Part shown: piece after piece, positions 1 to 8,751 of the stretch | Layout of the letters: each line of letters opens with the position of its first letter | How positions within the stretch are numbered: position 1 is the stretch's first letter | From: Thiovibrio frasassiensis | Lineage (GTDB): Bacteria; Desulfobacterota; Desulfobulbia; Desulfobulbales; Desulfurivibrionaceae | Assembly: GCF_029607905.1 (NCBI RefSeq) | Contig: NZ_JAPHEH010000001.1 | Coordinates: 711,530 to 775,529, forward strand | Reading direction: 5' to 3' | DNA length: 64,000 bases | The notes under the pieces: generated by a model | Told to the model about the DNA's origin: nothing | The model's database searches: none | The model's input: only the letters and a program-made list of their open reading frames with translations | Program-made: the position numbers and the translations under genes

Positions 1-1249
1 CGAAAAGGTGACGGACTTTGAGCAGATCGCCAAACTCGGCGTCTTCTCAACCCCGGCGGTGGTCATCAACGGCACGGTGCAATGTGTAGGCAAGGTTCCC
101 AGCAAAAAGGAAGCCCTTGCCTGGCTTGGCTACGAGAACAGCCCCCTTCCGGAGAACCCCGGTCCGGAAACAGGGAAAAAGCTCTCCTTCCTCGACCACT
201 ACCTCACCCTCTGGATCTTCCTGGCCATGTTCATCGGGGTGATGGCCGGCTGGCTCTATCCGCCGGTCACCGAGATCATCAACTCCTTTCAGGTCGGCGC
301 CACCAACATCCCCATCGCCATCGGCCTGATCCTCATGATGTACCCGCCCCTGGCCAAGGTGCGCTACGAAAAGCTGCACGAGGTTTTCCGCGATTTCAGG
401 GTGCTGGCCCTTTCCCTGGTGCAGAACTGGCTTATCGGCCCGCTCCTCATGTTTCTTCTGGCCGTCACCTTTCTCTCCGGCCACCACGAATACATGGTGG
501 GGCTCATCCTCATCGGCCTGGCCCGCTGCATTGCCATGGTCATTGTCTGGAACGATCTGGCCGGCGGCGACACCGAGTACTGCGCCGGGCTGGTGGCCTT
601 CAACTCCATATTCCAGGTACTCTTCTTCTCGCTCTACGCCTGGTTTTTCATCTCGGTACTGCCGGGCTGGCTGGGGCTGACCGGCGCGGTGGTGGACATC
701 TCCATGGCACAGATCGCCGAGTCGGTCTTCATCTATCTCGGCATCCCCTTTATCGCCGGGATGCTCACCCGCTTTATCGGCGTGAAACTCAAGGGGGAAG
801 CCTGGTACCAGGAAAAACTGATCCCCAAGATCAGCCCCTTCACCCTGGTCTTCCTGCTCTTCACCATCATGGTGATGTTTTCCCTCAAGGGCGAATACAT
901 CGTGCAGCTGCCCTTTGACGTAATCCGCATCGCCATCCCGCTCACCATCTACTTTCTGGTCATGTTCCTGGTTTCCTTTTTCATGTCCGTGAAGGTGGGG
1001 GCCACCTACGAGCAGTCCGCCACCCTCTCCTTCACCGCCGCTTCCAATAACTTTGAGCTGGCCATCGCCGTGGCCATCGCCGTATTCGGTATCAACTCCG
1101 GCGTCGCCTTTGCCGCGGTGATCGGGCCGCTGGTCGAAGTGCCGGTGCTCATCGGGTTGGTCAACGTGGCGCTTTGGTTCCGGAAAAAATATTTCCCCTT
1201 TACCAAGGAAACCCTGGCCGGAGTCTGCCATGTTTCCTGCAAACCGTGA
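1..1249 (+). CDS. Thioredoxin-like domain fused to ACR3-type arsenite efflux permease (5' partial)
   Basis: Exports arsenite across the inner membrane, by family. The frame is open to the left window edge; the GTG at position 8 is not the true start, because the residues around it ([20 protein letters not shown]) are the second half of a small thioredoxin-like redox-disulfide domain with its cis-proline. Its CxxC would lie upstream, outside the window. After a linker of about 25 residues comes a roughly ten-helix ACR3/BASS permease. The ACR3 signature [12 protein letters not shown] carries the conserved cysteine (about residue 174 counted from position 8), and a conserved Glu follows in [10 protein letters not shown]. 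It heads a plus-strand gene run with rhodanese, thioredoxin and CcdA, and faces the molybdoenzyme genes. Fusion of a thiol-redox domain to the permease is the unusual point. The ACR3 assignment is strong; true length is unknown. Confidence 0.9.
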   Translation, partial: EKVTDFEQIAKLGVFSTPAVVINGTVQCVGKVPSKKEALAWLGYENSPLPENPGPETGKKLSFLDHYLTLWIFLAMFIGVMAGWLYPPVTEIINSFQVGATNIPIAIGLILMMYPPLAKVRYEKLHEVFRDFRVLALSLVQNWLIGPLLMFLLAVTFLSGHHEYMVGLILIGLARCIAMVIVWNDLAGGDTEYCAGLVAFNSIFQVLFFSLYAWFFISVLPGWLGLTGAVVDISMAQIAESVFIYLGIPFIAGMLTRFIGVKLKGEAWYQEKLIPKISPFTLVFLLFTIMVMFSLKGEYIVQLPFDVIRIAIPLTIYFLVMFLVSFFMSVKVGATYEQSATLSFTAASNNFELAIAVAIAVFGINSGVAFAAVIGPLVEVPVLIGLVNVALWFRKKYFPFTKETLAGVCHVSCKP

Positions 1250-1286
1250 GGCCGGACTGATCGCCGCCACTAAGGAGAAAAAACAG

Positions 1287-1736
1287 ATGCAAACGAGACA
1301 TTGGCCATGGACGGCGGGATTGTTCCTGCTCCTGTGCTTCAGTCCGGCACAGGCCGCTTCCCTTGACGAGTATCTGGCAGGTTTCACCTACCAGGAACGC
1401 AAGGAGATGAAGATCGACAGCAAGGAACTGGTGGAACTGCTCAAGAAAGGAGAGGCCCAGCTCATCGACATTCGCTTTCCCGAGGAATTCGCCGCTTGGC
1501 ACATGAACTTCGCCAAGAACATCCCGCTCAACGAACTGCCCGCACGACTGGGCGAACTGGACAAGAGCAAGCTCGTCGTCACCGCCTGCCCCCACTACGA
1601 TCGCTCCAGCATGGCCCGGCTCTATCTCATCACCAAGGGATACCGAGCCAGATACCTCAACGATGGCCTGCTCGGACTGGCGGAGCTGTTGCGGGGCGAC
1701 AAGGCGCGGGATTTCATCACTACCCCGGCACAGTAA
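1287..1736 (+). CDS. Exported rhodanese-like sulfurtransferase
   Basis: A 149-residue protein with a signal peptide (hydrophobic residues 9-20, probable cleavage after AQA at 23) and a single rhodanese domain, so it acts in the periplasm. The active-site loop is CPHYDR with Cys101, and the fold start LIDIRFPEEFAAWH is typical. Single-domain rhodaneses transfer sulfane sulfur through a cysteine persulfide. The ATG at 1287 is chosen because TAAGGAG lies 10 bases upstream and the signal peptide begins there. It sits between the ACR3 fusion and an exported thioredoxin, which suggests a periplasmic thiol or sulfur relay. The substrate is unknown; handling of thio-arsenic species or polysulfide is inference. 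Confidence 0.85.
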   Translation: MQTRHWPWTAGLFLLLCFSPAQAASLDEYLAGFTYQERKEMKIDSKELVELLKKGEAQLIDIRFPEEFAAWHMNFAKNIPLNELPARLGELDKSKLVVTACPHYDRSSMARLYLITKGYRARYLNDGLLGLAELLRGDKARDFITTPAQ

Positions 1737-1796
1737 GAAGCTTTGCAATAACTTCCGTTCGCAAGGGAGCATCCCATACAACACCAAGGAGAACGC

Positions 1797-2198
1797 ATGA
1801 AAACAATTGTCCGATTCGCATTGTTGCTGGCCGCCCTGGTCGTTCTGCACACCTCTGCCGGTTGGGCGTCAAGCCCATCTGCCCCGGTACCGGTTCTCGA
1901 CACGGTGACCATGGTTGATCTCGGCGCCACGGCCTGCATCCCCTGCAAGATGATGGCGCCCATCCTTGAGGAGTTGGCAGCAGAATACCGGGGCAAGGCG
2001 GCGATCATCTTTATCGATGTCTGGAAGAATCCGGACGAAGGCAAGAAATTCAAGGTGAGCATGATCCCCACCCAGATTTTTTTCGACCGTAGCGGCAATG
2101 AGGTCTACCGCCACAGCGGCTTCCTGGACAAAAAAGCCATTGTGGCCCAGCTTGCCCAAATGGGCGTTGCCCAGCCCGGTAGTGGGAGCGGTAAGTAA
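1797..2198 (+). CDS. Exported thioredoxin-like protein (CIPC)
   Basis: A 133-residue periplasmic thioredoxin. Residues 1-24 form a signal peptide; the redox centre is CIPC (Cys47, Cys50) and the cis-proline motif is SMIPTQI. The Trp that usually precedes the first cysteine is replaced by Ala, and the CxxC middle is IP rather than GP, so its redox potential may differ from cytosolic TrxA. An RBS-like AAGGAG precedes the ATG. Its stop overlaps the start of the CcdA gene (TAATG), implying translational coupling. By analogy with the SoxS-SoxV and TlpA-CcdA pairs, CcdA would keep this protein reduced and it would pass electrons to a periplasmic partner, perhaps the adjacent rhodanese. Confidence 0.88.
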   Translation: MKTIVRFALLLAALVVLHTSAGWASSPSAPVPVLDTVTMVDLGATACIPCKMMAPILEELAAEYRGKAAIIFIDVWKNPDEGKKFKVSMIPTQIFFDRSGNEVYRHSGFLDKKAIVAQLAQMGVAQPGSGSGK

Positions 2199-2896
2199 TG
2201 GACGCCCTTTTTCTCCTGGTCAATGAATGGATGGGCGCGGGCCTCGCCCTGGCCGCCCTGGGCTGTTTTCTCTGGGGCATGATCAGCGTCTTGCTCAGCC
2301 CCTGCCACCTGGCCTCCATCCCTCTGGTGGTGGCCTATGTGGGCGGACAGGAGCAACTGATCAAGGGCAGGCAGGCCGTGCACTATGCGGTGCTGTTCAG
2401 CACCGGCCTTTTCCTGACCATCGTCCTGGTGGGGGTGATCTGCGCCCTGCTCGGCAGGATGCTGGGCGACGTGGGGCCGTACTGGACCATGGCCGTGGGG
2501 GTGATTCTGCTCTGGGTGTCCGGCGACATGCTGGGCATTGCCAAGTGCTCCGTGCCAAGCGGGCTCATGGCAAAATTAAAAGTACGGGGGGCGTGGGGCG
2601 CCTTTGTCTTGGGGCTTGCCTACGGCGTGCTCTCCGGCTCCTGCACCTTCGGCTTCATCGCCCCCATCCTGGCCATCATCACGGTGCAGCAGCAGGTGCT
2701 GACCGGGGTATTGTTCATCCTTCTGTTTGCCGTGGGCCATTGCCTGCCCATTGCCGTGGCCGGCAGTTCAACCGCCACGGTGAAACGGCTGCTGGCCAGC
2801 TCTTCCTTCGGCCAGGCCAGCGGATGGTTCCGCAGGGGGGCCGGAATATTGATCGGTGGGCTTGGGGTTTATTTTCTGCTCAGGCCTTTCTGGTAG
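2198..2896 (+). CDS. CcdA/DsbD-type transmembrane thiol electron carrier
   Basis: A 232-residue, roughly six-helix inner-membrane protein of the CcdA family, which moves electrons from cytoplasmic thioredoxin to periplasmic thiol proteins. The two family cysteines are visible in the paired motifs LLSPCHLASIPLVVAYVGGQ (helix 1) and SGSCTFGFIAPIL (helix 4). It overlaps the thioredoxin stop by one base and is the last plus-strand gene before the convergent ferredoxin gene. A dedicated copy beside a periplasmic rhodanese and thioredoxin argues for reductant supply to the oxyanion island rather than general cytochrome c assembly, which is represented at 47 kb. The specific partner is inferred. Confidence 0.9.
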   Translation: MDALFLLVNEWMGAGLALAALGCFLWGMISVLLSPCHLASIPLVVAYVGGQEQLIKGRQAVHYAVLFSTGLFLTIVLVGVICALLGRMLGDVGPYWTMAVGVILLWVSGDMLGIAKCSVPSGLMAKLKVRGAWGAFVLGLAYGVLSGSCTFGFIAPILAIITVQQQVLTGVLFILLFAVGHCLPIAVAGSSTATVKRLLASSSFGQASGWFRRGAGILIGGLGVYFLLRPFW

Positions 2897-2947
2897 GGAA
2901 ACCGACAGGTTGGGCGAGTGTACTCTCCCCGGCCTTGATTCCTGGCG

Positions 2948-3958
2948 CTACACACCATCCATCCGCAGCAAAACATCACACTCCGGGCCAAGGGCATCCG
3001 GACTGCGACCGCCGCTCAGACTGAGCGCCTTTGGGGGGCAGAACTCCAGACAGAGCCCACAGCCGCTGCAGCGAGCCCACGTGAACTGCAATTGCTTCCC
3101 CTCTTCTTCCCTGATGTTTTTAAGCGCTCCGGTGGGGCACATTCCGGCGCAGCCGCCGCAGAAGTTGCATTCCGTGTTCACCGTAAGCGTAAAAAAGAGC
3201 GGCAGCATGGCCAGCCGGACGGCTTCGTCGCCGGAGTCGACCAGGGCTTGACGGAGTAAGACCAAACGAGCGGGCTGATGCTTGTGGGCATGCTTTTCCT
3301 TGGGGTCCGGCTCCGCCTGCAGGGTGGTGATGGTCTCGGTGGCGGCATGAAGGGACAGATCCCAGAAGGCGCGGAAAAAGGAGCGTCTGCTCGCTGATGC
3401 CGCTTGCCCGATCTCTTCCTCCCGGGTAAGCAGCCGGATGCGGGAGATGAAGCCCTCGCGCCCCAATTTGCTTGCAAGAGCCTGGAGGCGGCGGGCCAGA
3501 ACCGCCGGGACAAACGAAGCCCGGCAATCGGTGCACCGGCCAAGGTTCAGACAAACATCTTCCCCCGACCGGGCGGCGAAGGCAACCAGATGTTCCTCGG
3601 AAAGTGCGCCCAGGCAGGGGAGAATAATCTCCTCCCCGGTGCGGACCCCCTTTTCACAGGACAAGAAAACCGCTTTCCCCGCGTCCACCTTGCCGGGGAA
3701 TGCGGCCAGGCGGGAGCCGCACCCGGTCAGCGCCTCGGCCGGACAGACGGCGGTGCAGGCCAGACAGCCCACGCAGCGCTTCGGGTCAAGCATGACCGTC
3801 CCCGGCTCAAGGCGAATAGCCCCTACCGAACACTCGCTTACACAACGGGCGCAGGCACTGCCCTGGAAGCGGGTCCGCAGGCAGCGGCGGGAGATAAGCT
3901 CAAGGGCAGGCGGCTCGCTGCCATGAAAACGCCCAGCCAGGCGGTCGGCAAGGCTCAT
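2948..3958 (-). CDS. Multi-cluster 4Fe-4S ferredoxin-like protein
   Basis: A 336-residue cytoplasmic protein. An N-terminal pair of 4Fe-4S motifs (CARCVSECSVGAIR and CVGCLACTAVCP) and a C-terminal pair (CNFCGGCAGMCP and CSGCGLCLEFCP) flank a central cysteine-rich part with CEKG, LPCLGALSEEHL and CTDC. That central part resembles the conserved CLGxLS cysteine domain seen in electron-bifurcation-associated subunits. The start at 3958 is chosen because it overlaps the TorD-like stop as ATGA. It is the last gene of the molybdoenzyme operon. No signal peptide is present, so it probably carries electrons or assists cofactor assembly on the cytoplasmic side. Its exact role is unknown. Confidence 0.82.
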   Translation of the reverse strand: MSLADRLAGRFHGSEPPALELISRRCLRTRFQGSACARCVSECSVGAIRLEPGTVMLDPKRCVGCLACTAVCPAEALTGCGSRLAAFPGKVDAGKAVFLSCEKGVRTGEEIILPCLGALSEEHLVAFAARSGEDVCLNLGRCTDCRASFVPAVLARRLQALASKLGREGFISRIRLLTREEEIGQAASASRRSFFRAFWDLSLHAATETITTLQAEPDPKEKHAHKHQPARLVLLRQALVDSGDEAVRLAMLPLFFTLTVNTECNFCGGCAGMCPTGALKNIREEEGKQLQFTWARCSGCGLCLEFCPPKALSLSGGRSPDALGPECDVLLRMDGV

Positions 3959-4608
3959 GGGTTTTGGGCGGCTGCTGGTTTCTGGAGCCGTTGCCGTTCC
4001 GCGTTGATGAAGCCGAGCAGACATTCGCCCAGGTCGCGGTAAAAAGCGAGCGTAGCCTGCTCCTTGAGGATATTGCCAAGAATGGGCGCCCACGGGGCGA
4101 GCAACCTGTTGAAAAAACGGGCACGGATCGCGGAAAAATCGGCACGATCAGCCTGGTTCGATTCGCTGACGGCCTGGGCGATCCTGCCTTCGAGAAAACC
4201 CATGAACTCAAGCTCGATGGCGATATGGTCAGGCGGCTCGTCCCCTTCATGCTGTACCCCTGATTCCGCATAGAGCTTCAGGACTTCCATGGTCGAATCG
4301 CCCATCAGCTTCCTGTCCTGCTCCAGATACACCGAACCATACGGATGGGCCGGGGCGCCGAAGGGCCCCAAGAACAGGCCGGAATACTCGATCAGCAGTT
4401 CTTCCTGGCTGTTTTCCGCAAGGGACTGCGCCATCCGTTGGCAGGCTTCCCCCACCGCCGGCAGCGAAATCTCCCGCATCAGCCCCGCCAGATTGGCACA
4501 AAGATTCTCCTCGACAAACATCTCCCGGTCCGGTTGAGAGAAACAGGCGGCAAGCAGGCGGTAGGCATCGCTTTGGCGCTGGGCGGCTTGCATGAGTTCG
4601 GCGGTCAT
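3955..4608 (-). CDS. TorD-family molybdoenzyme maturation chaperone
   Basis: A 217-residue all-helical protein of the TorD/DmsD family. These bind the Tat signal and the apo-form of DMSO-reductase-type catalytic subunits so that molybdopterin is inserted before export. Family features visible are an N-terminal helical segment with AACFSQPDREM, the motif EYSGLFLGPFGAPAHPYGSVYL and DHIAIELEFMGFL. The ATG at 4608 is chosen because AAGGAAA lies upstream; longer in-frame extensions are read-through of the neighbouring region. It lies directly downstream of the ArrB-like gene and overlaps the ferredoxin gene by ATGA. Its client is most likely the molybdoenzyme at 5543-8110. Confidence 0.88.
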   Translation of the reverse strand: MTAELMQAAQRQSDAYRLLAACFSQPDREMFVEENLCANLAGLMREISLPAVGEACQRMAQSLAENSQEELLIEYSGLFLGPFGAPAHPYGSVYLEQDRKLMGDSTMEVLKLYAESGVQHEGDEPPDHIAIELEFMGFLEGRIAQAVSESNQADRADFSAIRARFFNRLLAPWAPILGNILKEQATLAFYRDLGECLLGFINAERQRLQKPAAAQNP

Positions 4609-4711
4609 AGTGTTTCCTTGAAAAGAGTATACAGCTAAAAACCGTACGAAAAAAGGGGGGCGGAATGCCTGAGCACCCGCCCCCCGGACTTCCGGCTGTC
4701 CTGTCCCCAGA

Positions 4712-5464
4712 CTACTTGGCGGCGCTGAAGCTCCGAATGTAATAAACATTGGGCTTGGTGCCCTTCTCGGGCTTGAGAACCGTGCCCTTGTACTTTTTGA
4801 CCAACTGGGCGACCTCGCTGTTCTTGTCCTGAATGTCGCCGAAGGTTCTGGCCTTGGCCGGACAGGCAACCACGCAGTTGGGCAGCTCGCCCTTTTTCAC
4901 CCGGTGTTCGCAAAAGATGCATTTCTCGGTGATATTGCTGCGCCGCACATCCTGATAATCCGGATGGTCGTACTTGGTCCGATGGGGCGGGTTGTCGGTC
5001 TTGGCCGCCATTTCCGCCGGCGACATGGTGCAGCCGGGGATCATCTCACTCTTGTCGGCATAAAAGGGTTCATAGGGCTTGCCGTCCTCGTTGTAGCTGA
5101 TCACGCTGGTCTCGCCGCCCTTGACCTCCATCTTGGAATAGGGGCAGGCTTCCTGACAGGCGCGGCAGCCGATGCAGCGCTCGTCGTTGTGCATGGTGAT
5201 GCCGTCCTTGGTTTTGTACATCGCCTTGGGGGTCACCGGGCAGGCCTTGACACAAGGCGCATTGGCGCAGTGATTGCAGAGCACCGGTCTGGCCGTGTAT
5301 TTGGTTTTGGGGAACTTGCCGCTGGTTTCGTTCTGGAAATCGGCCCAATTATGGGCCTGCCCGAAGTTTCGGCCGGCGGTGTTGTTCTCCGTTTTGCAGG
5401 CCAGGGCGCAGGCCCCGCACCCAACGCACTTCTGAAGATCTATTACCATCGCATATTGCGTCAT
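4712..5464 (-). CDS. Four-cluster ferredoxin subunit of molybdoenzyme (ArrB/PsrB-like)
   Basis: A 250-residue electron-transfer subunit with four cysteine clusters: CVGCGACALACK near residue 13, CNHCANAPCVKACP, CIGCRACQEACP and CIFC...CVVACP. This is the DmsB/PsrB/ArrB layout that takes electrons from a quinol oxidase partner to the molybdopterin subunit. It ends in NVYYIRSF, which resembles the ArrB C-terminus. There is no signal peptide; such subunits are exported with the Tat-tagged partner. It lies 78 bases downstream of the catalytic gene. No NrfD-type membrane anchor is encoded nearby, as in the two-subunit ArrAB enzymes. Confidence 0.92.
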   Translation of the reverse strand: MTQYAMVIDLQKCVGCGACALACKTENNTAGRNFGQAHNWADFQNETSGKFPKTKYTARPVLCNHCANAPCVKACPVTPKAMYKTKDGITMHNDERCIGCRACQEACPYSKMEVKGGETSVISYNEDGKPYEPFYADKSEMIPGCTMSPAEMAAKTDNPPHRTKYDHPDYQDVRRSNITEKCIFCEHRVKKGELPNCVVACPAKARTFGDIQDKNSEVAQLVKKYKGTVLKPEKGTKPNVYYIRSFSAAK

Positions 5465-5542
5465 GTGTCATTTCCTCCTGTGAATCCATTACACCCTTCG
5501 GGTATAAGTTTCGTTTGAGCAGGCAAGCTGCTCAACTCAGCT

Positions 5543-8110
5543 TTAGGCCTTTTGAATTTTTACGCCGGTGAACCCGCCGTTTCTTGCCGTGGCGCCGCTG
5601 AGCCGGTCGTAATCATCGGGCATGAGCTCGTTGTTGTTCGCGCCTCGCGGGATCGCCTTGGCATAGTCCTTGGCGGCAACACGGCCGTAGGCCCAGTGCC
5701 CCTGGCCATAACATTTGGCGATGGTGCCGGGCCGCACCCCTTCCCACAGCTTCGCCTTGACCGTGATGCTGGCGTTGGTCGAGGTGAGCTTGACCATGTC
5801 GCCGGTCTTGATGCCGAGCTTCTTGCCGTCGGCGGGGTTGATTTTCACGACGTCCTCCCAGCTCTCATCGCCCACATCCACCTTCTTGAATTCATGGTAC
5901 CAGGCGGTGTTCTGGCTCCGGCCCTCGCGGTTGAGCCTGGACTTGTAGTCGATGAAGGTAAAGGGGTATTCCTCCTGGCTGCCGTGCCGTTTCGGCGATT
6001 CGTAATGCGGCACGAAGACCAGTTCGCCCTGGGCTTCGTAGCCGCTGGCCTTGAGAACCTCGTCCACCGTGGTTTTGTTCTTGTCCGCAAACAGCCCCAG
6101 AGTTTTCTTCAGGGTCTCGCTGTAGAACTCGAACTTCTTGGTTTCGGTCTTGAACTTGCCCCAGTTCTTCTTGTAGGCATAGGTTTCGGTGTTGTAGATG
6201 CCCTTCTTCTTGAAATCCTCCCAGCCGGAAATCTGGTCGCCCTTCATCTTGTCCTTGCCGTCCCAGACCTTGTGACTGGAGATCTTGGCGGCGATCTCCA
6301 CGAACTCGGCGACATTGGCGGGTTTTTTCTTGGTTTCCGGATCTTCGATGGAGGCGTAGTAGTCGAAGAGGTTCGCAAAGCCCCTGGCTTTGAGCTTCTC
6401 GGCCAGCAGCCACATCATTTCGGTCTCCTCGGGTTTGGCCTGACCCAGCGGTTTGACGACCGGCTGCTGGATGGACATGTGGCCGTGCAGGTTCGCCATG
6501 TTGGTGATGATCGACAGCTTCTCGGTCGGCGCGAAGGTGGCCGGCAGAACGATGTCGGCAAACTGGCTCATCTCCGAGGCGTTGGTGACCAGGTGGGCGA
6601 AGAAGGGAAGCGCGGACAGCGCCTTTTCCCAGCGCTGGGCACCGGTGCCGGAGAAAGCAAAGTTGGTCCAGGTGCTGATGCACACCTTGATGGCCCCCGG
6701 ATCCTTCAACATGCCGTTAGCCACGTTGTTGGTGACCACGTTCGCCTTGGCGCTCTCGGTCACCTTGCCGTCTTTCTCCTTTTTGTCGATGCCGCCCATG
6801 ATGGCCGGCATGTCCTTGGCGCCGCGGCCGTCAATTTTTTTACCTTTGCCGGATTTTTTAGCCAGATCGTCCAGGTACTTGTCGATGGAGGGGAATTTAT
6901 CCGTCGGCGCGCTTGAGCTCTGCATGACGCCGCCCTCGGTCTCAATCGAGCCGAGGATGCCGTTTAAGGCATAAACCGCCATGGAGGCATAGGTGCCGCG
7001 CGGGGTCATGGCCACGCCGGGGCCCATGTAGACGGCACAGGCCGAGCCCGCCTTGCCCATGGCGCGGGCGACGCGGACGATCTGCTTTTCCGGGATCAGG
7101 GTGACCTTGGCGGCCCAGGCCGGGGTTTTGTCCTTCAGCTCAAGGTTCCACCACTTGACCACGCCGTGGGTCTCCTTCTCGGCAAAAGCGGCCTCGTCCA
7201 CGGTGGCGCCGGCCCTGAAGAGGTTCTTGCCGGCCTTGAAATCGCCGACGAACTCCTTGCTCCACATGCCTTCGCTCAGGAGCACATGGGCGATGGCCGC
7301 AGCCAGGGCGCCGTCTTCGCCGGGCTTGATCGGCAGCCACTCATTGGCCTTGGCGGCCGAAGCGGAGAGACGCGGATCAACGGCGATGACCGTGCCCCGG
7401 TCAAAAATATCACCGAACTTATTGATGGTGTTGGGCACCTGCCGGTTGGAGGAGAGCGGATCGCAGCCCCAAACCACCAGACATTTGGTCTTGGCCATGT
7501 CGTAATCGCGGTAACCGAAGAATCCCTGGGTATACCCGGGGCCCATTTTCTCCGCCTCGGCGCAGATGGCGCTGTGCGAGATGGCATTGGGACTGCCGAA
7601 GATCTTGGGCATGGTGCCGTAACAGAGCTCCGTGGAGGTCGGGGAATAGCGGCCGCGCATATAGAGGAGCTTTTCCGGCTCGCCGGCCTTGCGCAGTTCC
7701 ATCATCTTATCGGCAATGGTGTCCAGGGCCTCGTCCCAGGTGATGGGGACGAACTTGGGGTCGATGCCGCGGCCCTTGGCCGGGTTGGTCCGCTTCATCG
7801 GGGTCAGAACCCGGTCCGGATCGTAGGTCTGCTGGAGCATCAAATGGCCCCTGGGGCAGCAGTAGCCGCTGTTGGCCTTACTGAGCTGGTTGCCGCGCAC
7901 CTTCACGGCGCGGCCGTCCTGAACAAAGAACTCCACCGGACACCAGGCCGTGCAGCCCTGGCAGGTGGAGGGCATCCATGTGCCGGGCTTCTCCCCAATG
8001 GCTCCCCGAGGCGTTTCGGCCAGGGCGTTCAGGGTGGAACCCTTGAAGGCGGCGGCCGCCAGACCGGTTGCCGCGCTCAGCTTGAGAAAATCCCTTCTTT
8101 TGATCTTCAT
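5543..8110 (-). CDS. arrA: Tat-exported molybdopterin oxidoreductase, ArrA-like (putative respiratory arsenate reductase)
   Basis: An 855-residue DMSO-reductase-family catalytic subunit. The Tat signal is RRDFLK (residues 5-10). A 4Fe-4S site follows with Cys50, Cys53, Cys57 and Cys84 or 85 (CX2CX3CX26-27C). GRYS (153-156) and SHSAICAEAEKMGP, with Cys183 as the expected Mo ligand, match the ArrA active-site pattern I recall; ADPR-like VVDPRLSASAAKA is also typical. Length fits ArrA (about 850). It is followed by an ArrB-like subunit and TorD, and the island also carries ACR3, which favours arsenate respiration. Related enzymes for antimonate, selenate or polysulfide share the fold, so the substrate is an inference. 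AAAGGAG precedes the ATG. Confidence 0.85.
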   Translation of the reverse strand: MKIKRRDFLKLSAATGLAAAAFKGSTLNALAETPRGAIGEKPGTWMPSTCQGCTAWCPVEFFVQDGRAVKVRGNQLSKANSGYCCPRGHLMLQQTYDPDRVLTPMKRTNPAKGRGIDPKFVPITWDEALDTIADKMMELRKAGEPEKLLYMRGRYSPTSTELCYGTMPKIFGSPNAISHSAICAEAEKMGPGYTQGFFGYRDYDMAKTKCLVVWGCDPLSSNRQVPNTINKFGDIFDRGTVIAVDPRLSASAAKANEWLPIKPGEDGALAAAIAHVLLSEGMWSKEFVGDFKAGKNLFRAGATVDEAAFAEKETHGVVKWWNLELKDKTPAWAAKVTLIPEKQIVRVARAMGKAGSACAVYMGPGVAMTPRGTYASMAVYALNGILGSIETEGGVMQSSSAPTDKFPSIDKYLDDLAKKSGKGKKIDGRGAKDMPAIMGGIDKKEKDGKVTESAKANVVTNNVANGMLKDPGAIKVCISTWTNFAFSGTGAQRWEKALSALPFFAHLVTNASEMSQFADIVLPATFAPTEKLSIITNMANLHGHMSIQQPVVKPLGQAKPEETEMMWLLAEKLKARGFANLFDYYASIEDPETKKKPANVAEFVEIAAKISSHKVWDGKDKMKGDQISGWEDFKKKGIYNTETYAYKKNWGKFKTETKKFEFYSETLKKTLGLFADKNKTTVDEVLKASGYEAQGELVFVPHYESPKRHGSQEEYPFTFIDYKSRLNREGRSQNTAWYHEFKKVDVGDESWEDVVKINPADGKKLGIKTGDMVKLTSTNASITVKAKLWEGVRPGTIAKCYGQGHWAYGRVAAKDYAKAIPRGANNNELMPDDYDRLSGATARNGGFTGVKIQKA

Positions 8111-8137
8111 GCGTTGCTCTCCTTTGTGTGCTTCAGG

Positions 8138-8599
8138 CTATGCGACTCTTGTTGCCTCCGAAATCCTTTCTATTGCGATAGCGAGGCCCGCCTTGACAAC
8201 CCCGCCGTGGATAACCTTGGTGAAGATCCCCTCCCGGGGCATGATGCAGTCGCCGGTGGCCTTCTTGATGGCGCAGCCGGCGTTGTGGCATTCCTTGCCG
8301 ATCTGAGTAACTTCGAGCACCACCGTGCCGTCGATAATCAACCGGTCGCCGATGGCAAGCGCGGTCAACTCCACCCCCCGGCTGACGATATTCTCGGCAA
8401 ACACCCCATGCTTCAGGTGGGGCATCTTCTTTTTCACCTGTTCGATGCTTTCCCCGGCCAGCAGGGAAACCTGCCGGTGCCAGATCCCGGCATGGGCGTC
8501 CCCGGTGATCCCCCAGTTTTCCTCCAGGTGGATCTCCGGCACCTCTTTTTTCACCATGCCTTTCTTTTCGCTGATGCATACCGCTTCGACCATGCCCAT
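8138..8599 (-). CDS. MOSC-domain protein
   Basis: A 153-residue single MOSC domain. MOSC domains occur in molybdenum-cofactor sulfurases and in reductases of N-hydroxylated compounds. The conserved cysteine region GKECHNAGCAIKKATGDC and the fold motifs GDAHAG, VSLLA and GVFAENI are present. It lies 27 bases upstream of the ArrA-like gene on the same strand and is probably the first gene of that operon. A cofactor-handling role for the molybdoenzyme is plausible from position, but stand-alone MOSC proteins of this size are common in anaerobes and poorly characterised. The ATG at 8599 has GAGAGGGG upstream. Confidence 0.85.
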   Translation of the reverse strand: MGMVEAVCISEKKGMVKKEVPEIHLEENWGITGDAHAGIWHRQVSLLAGESIEQVKKKMPHLKHGVFAENIVSRGVELTALAIGDRLIIDGTVVLEVTQIGKECHNAGCAIKKATGDCIMPREGIFTKVIHGGVVKAGLAIAIERISEATRVA

Positions 8600-8694
8600 A
8601 GCCCCTCTCTTGGTTGTTGGGTAAGACGACAGACAGGCCCTCCAAACGAGGGCCGGAAGTACAAAAAAGCCGAAAACACATCCGATTACAGATC

Positions 8695-8723
8695 AGGATA
8701 GGGGAAGCGCGGGGGAAAAACAA
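8695..8723 (-). promoter_or_regulatory. Putative sigma-70 promoter of the MOSC-arrA operon
   Basis: Read on the minus strand, TTGTTT (8723-8718) is followed after 17 bases by TATCCT (8700-8695). This would start transcription near 8688 and give a leader of about 89 nt before the MOSC start, containing the small hairpin GGCCCTC/GAGGGCC (8636-8654). It was found by inspection only and the -35 match is partial. Confidence 0.35.
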
Positions 8724-8751
8724 GCGGGGGTTTTTTGATTTCTTTGTAGGG

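Noticed and set aside
47-1387. A 446-residue minus-strand frame opposite the ACR3 gene
   Set aside because: Its composition (His, Asp and Gly-rich) is that of an antisense shadow of a membrane protein gene, and the plus-strand product has clear family motifs.
8636-8654. Hairpin GGCCCTC/GAGGGCC as a terminator
   Set aside because: No T tract follows on either strand, and it lies in the predicted leader of the MOSC gene.
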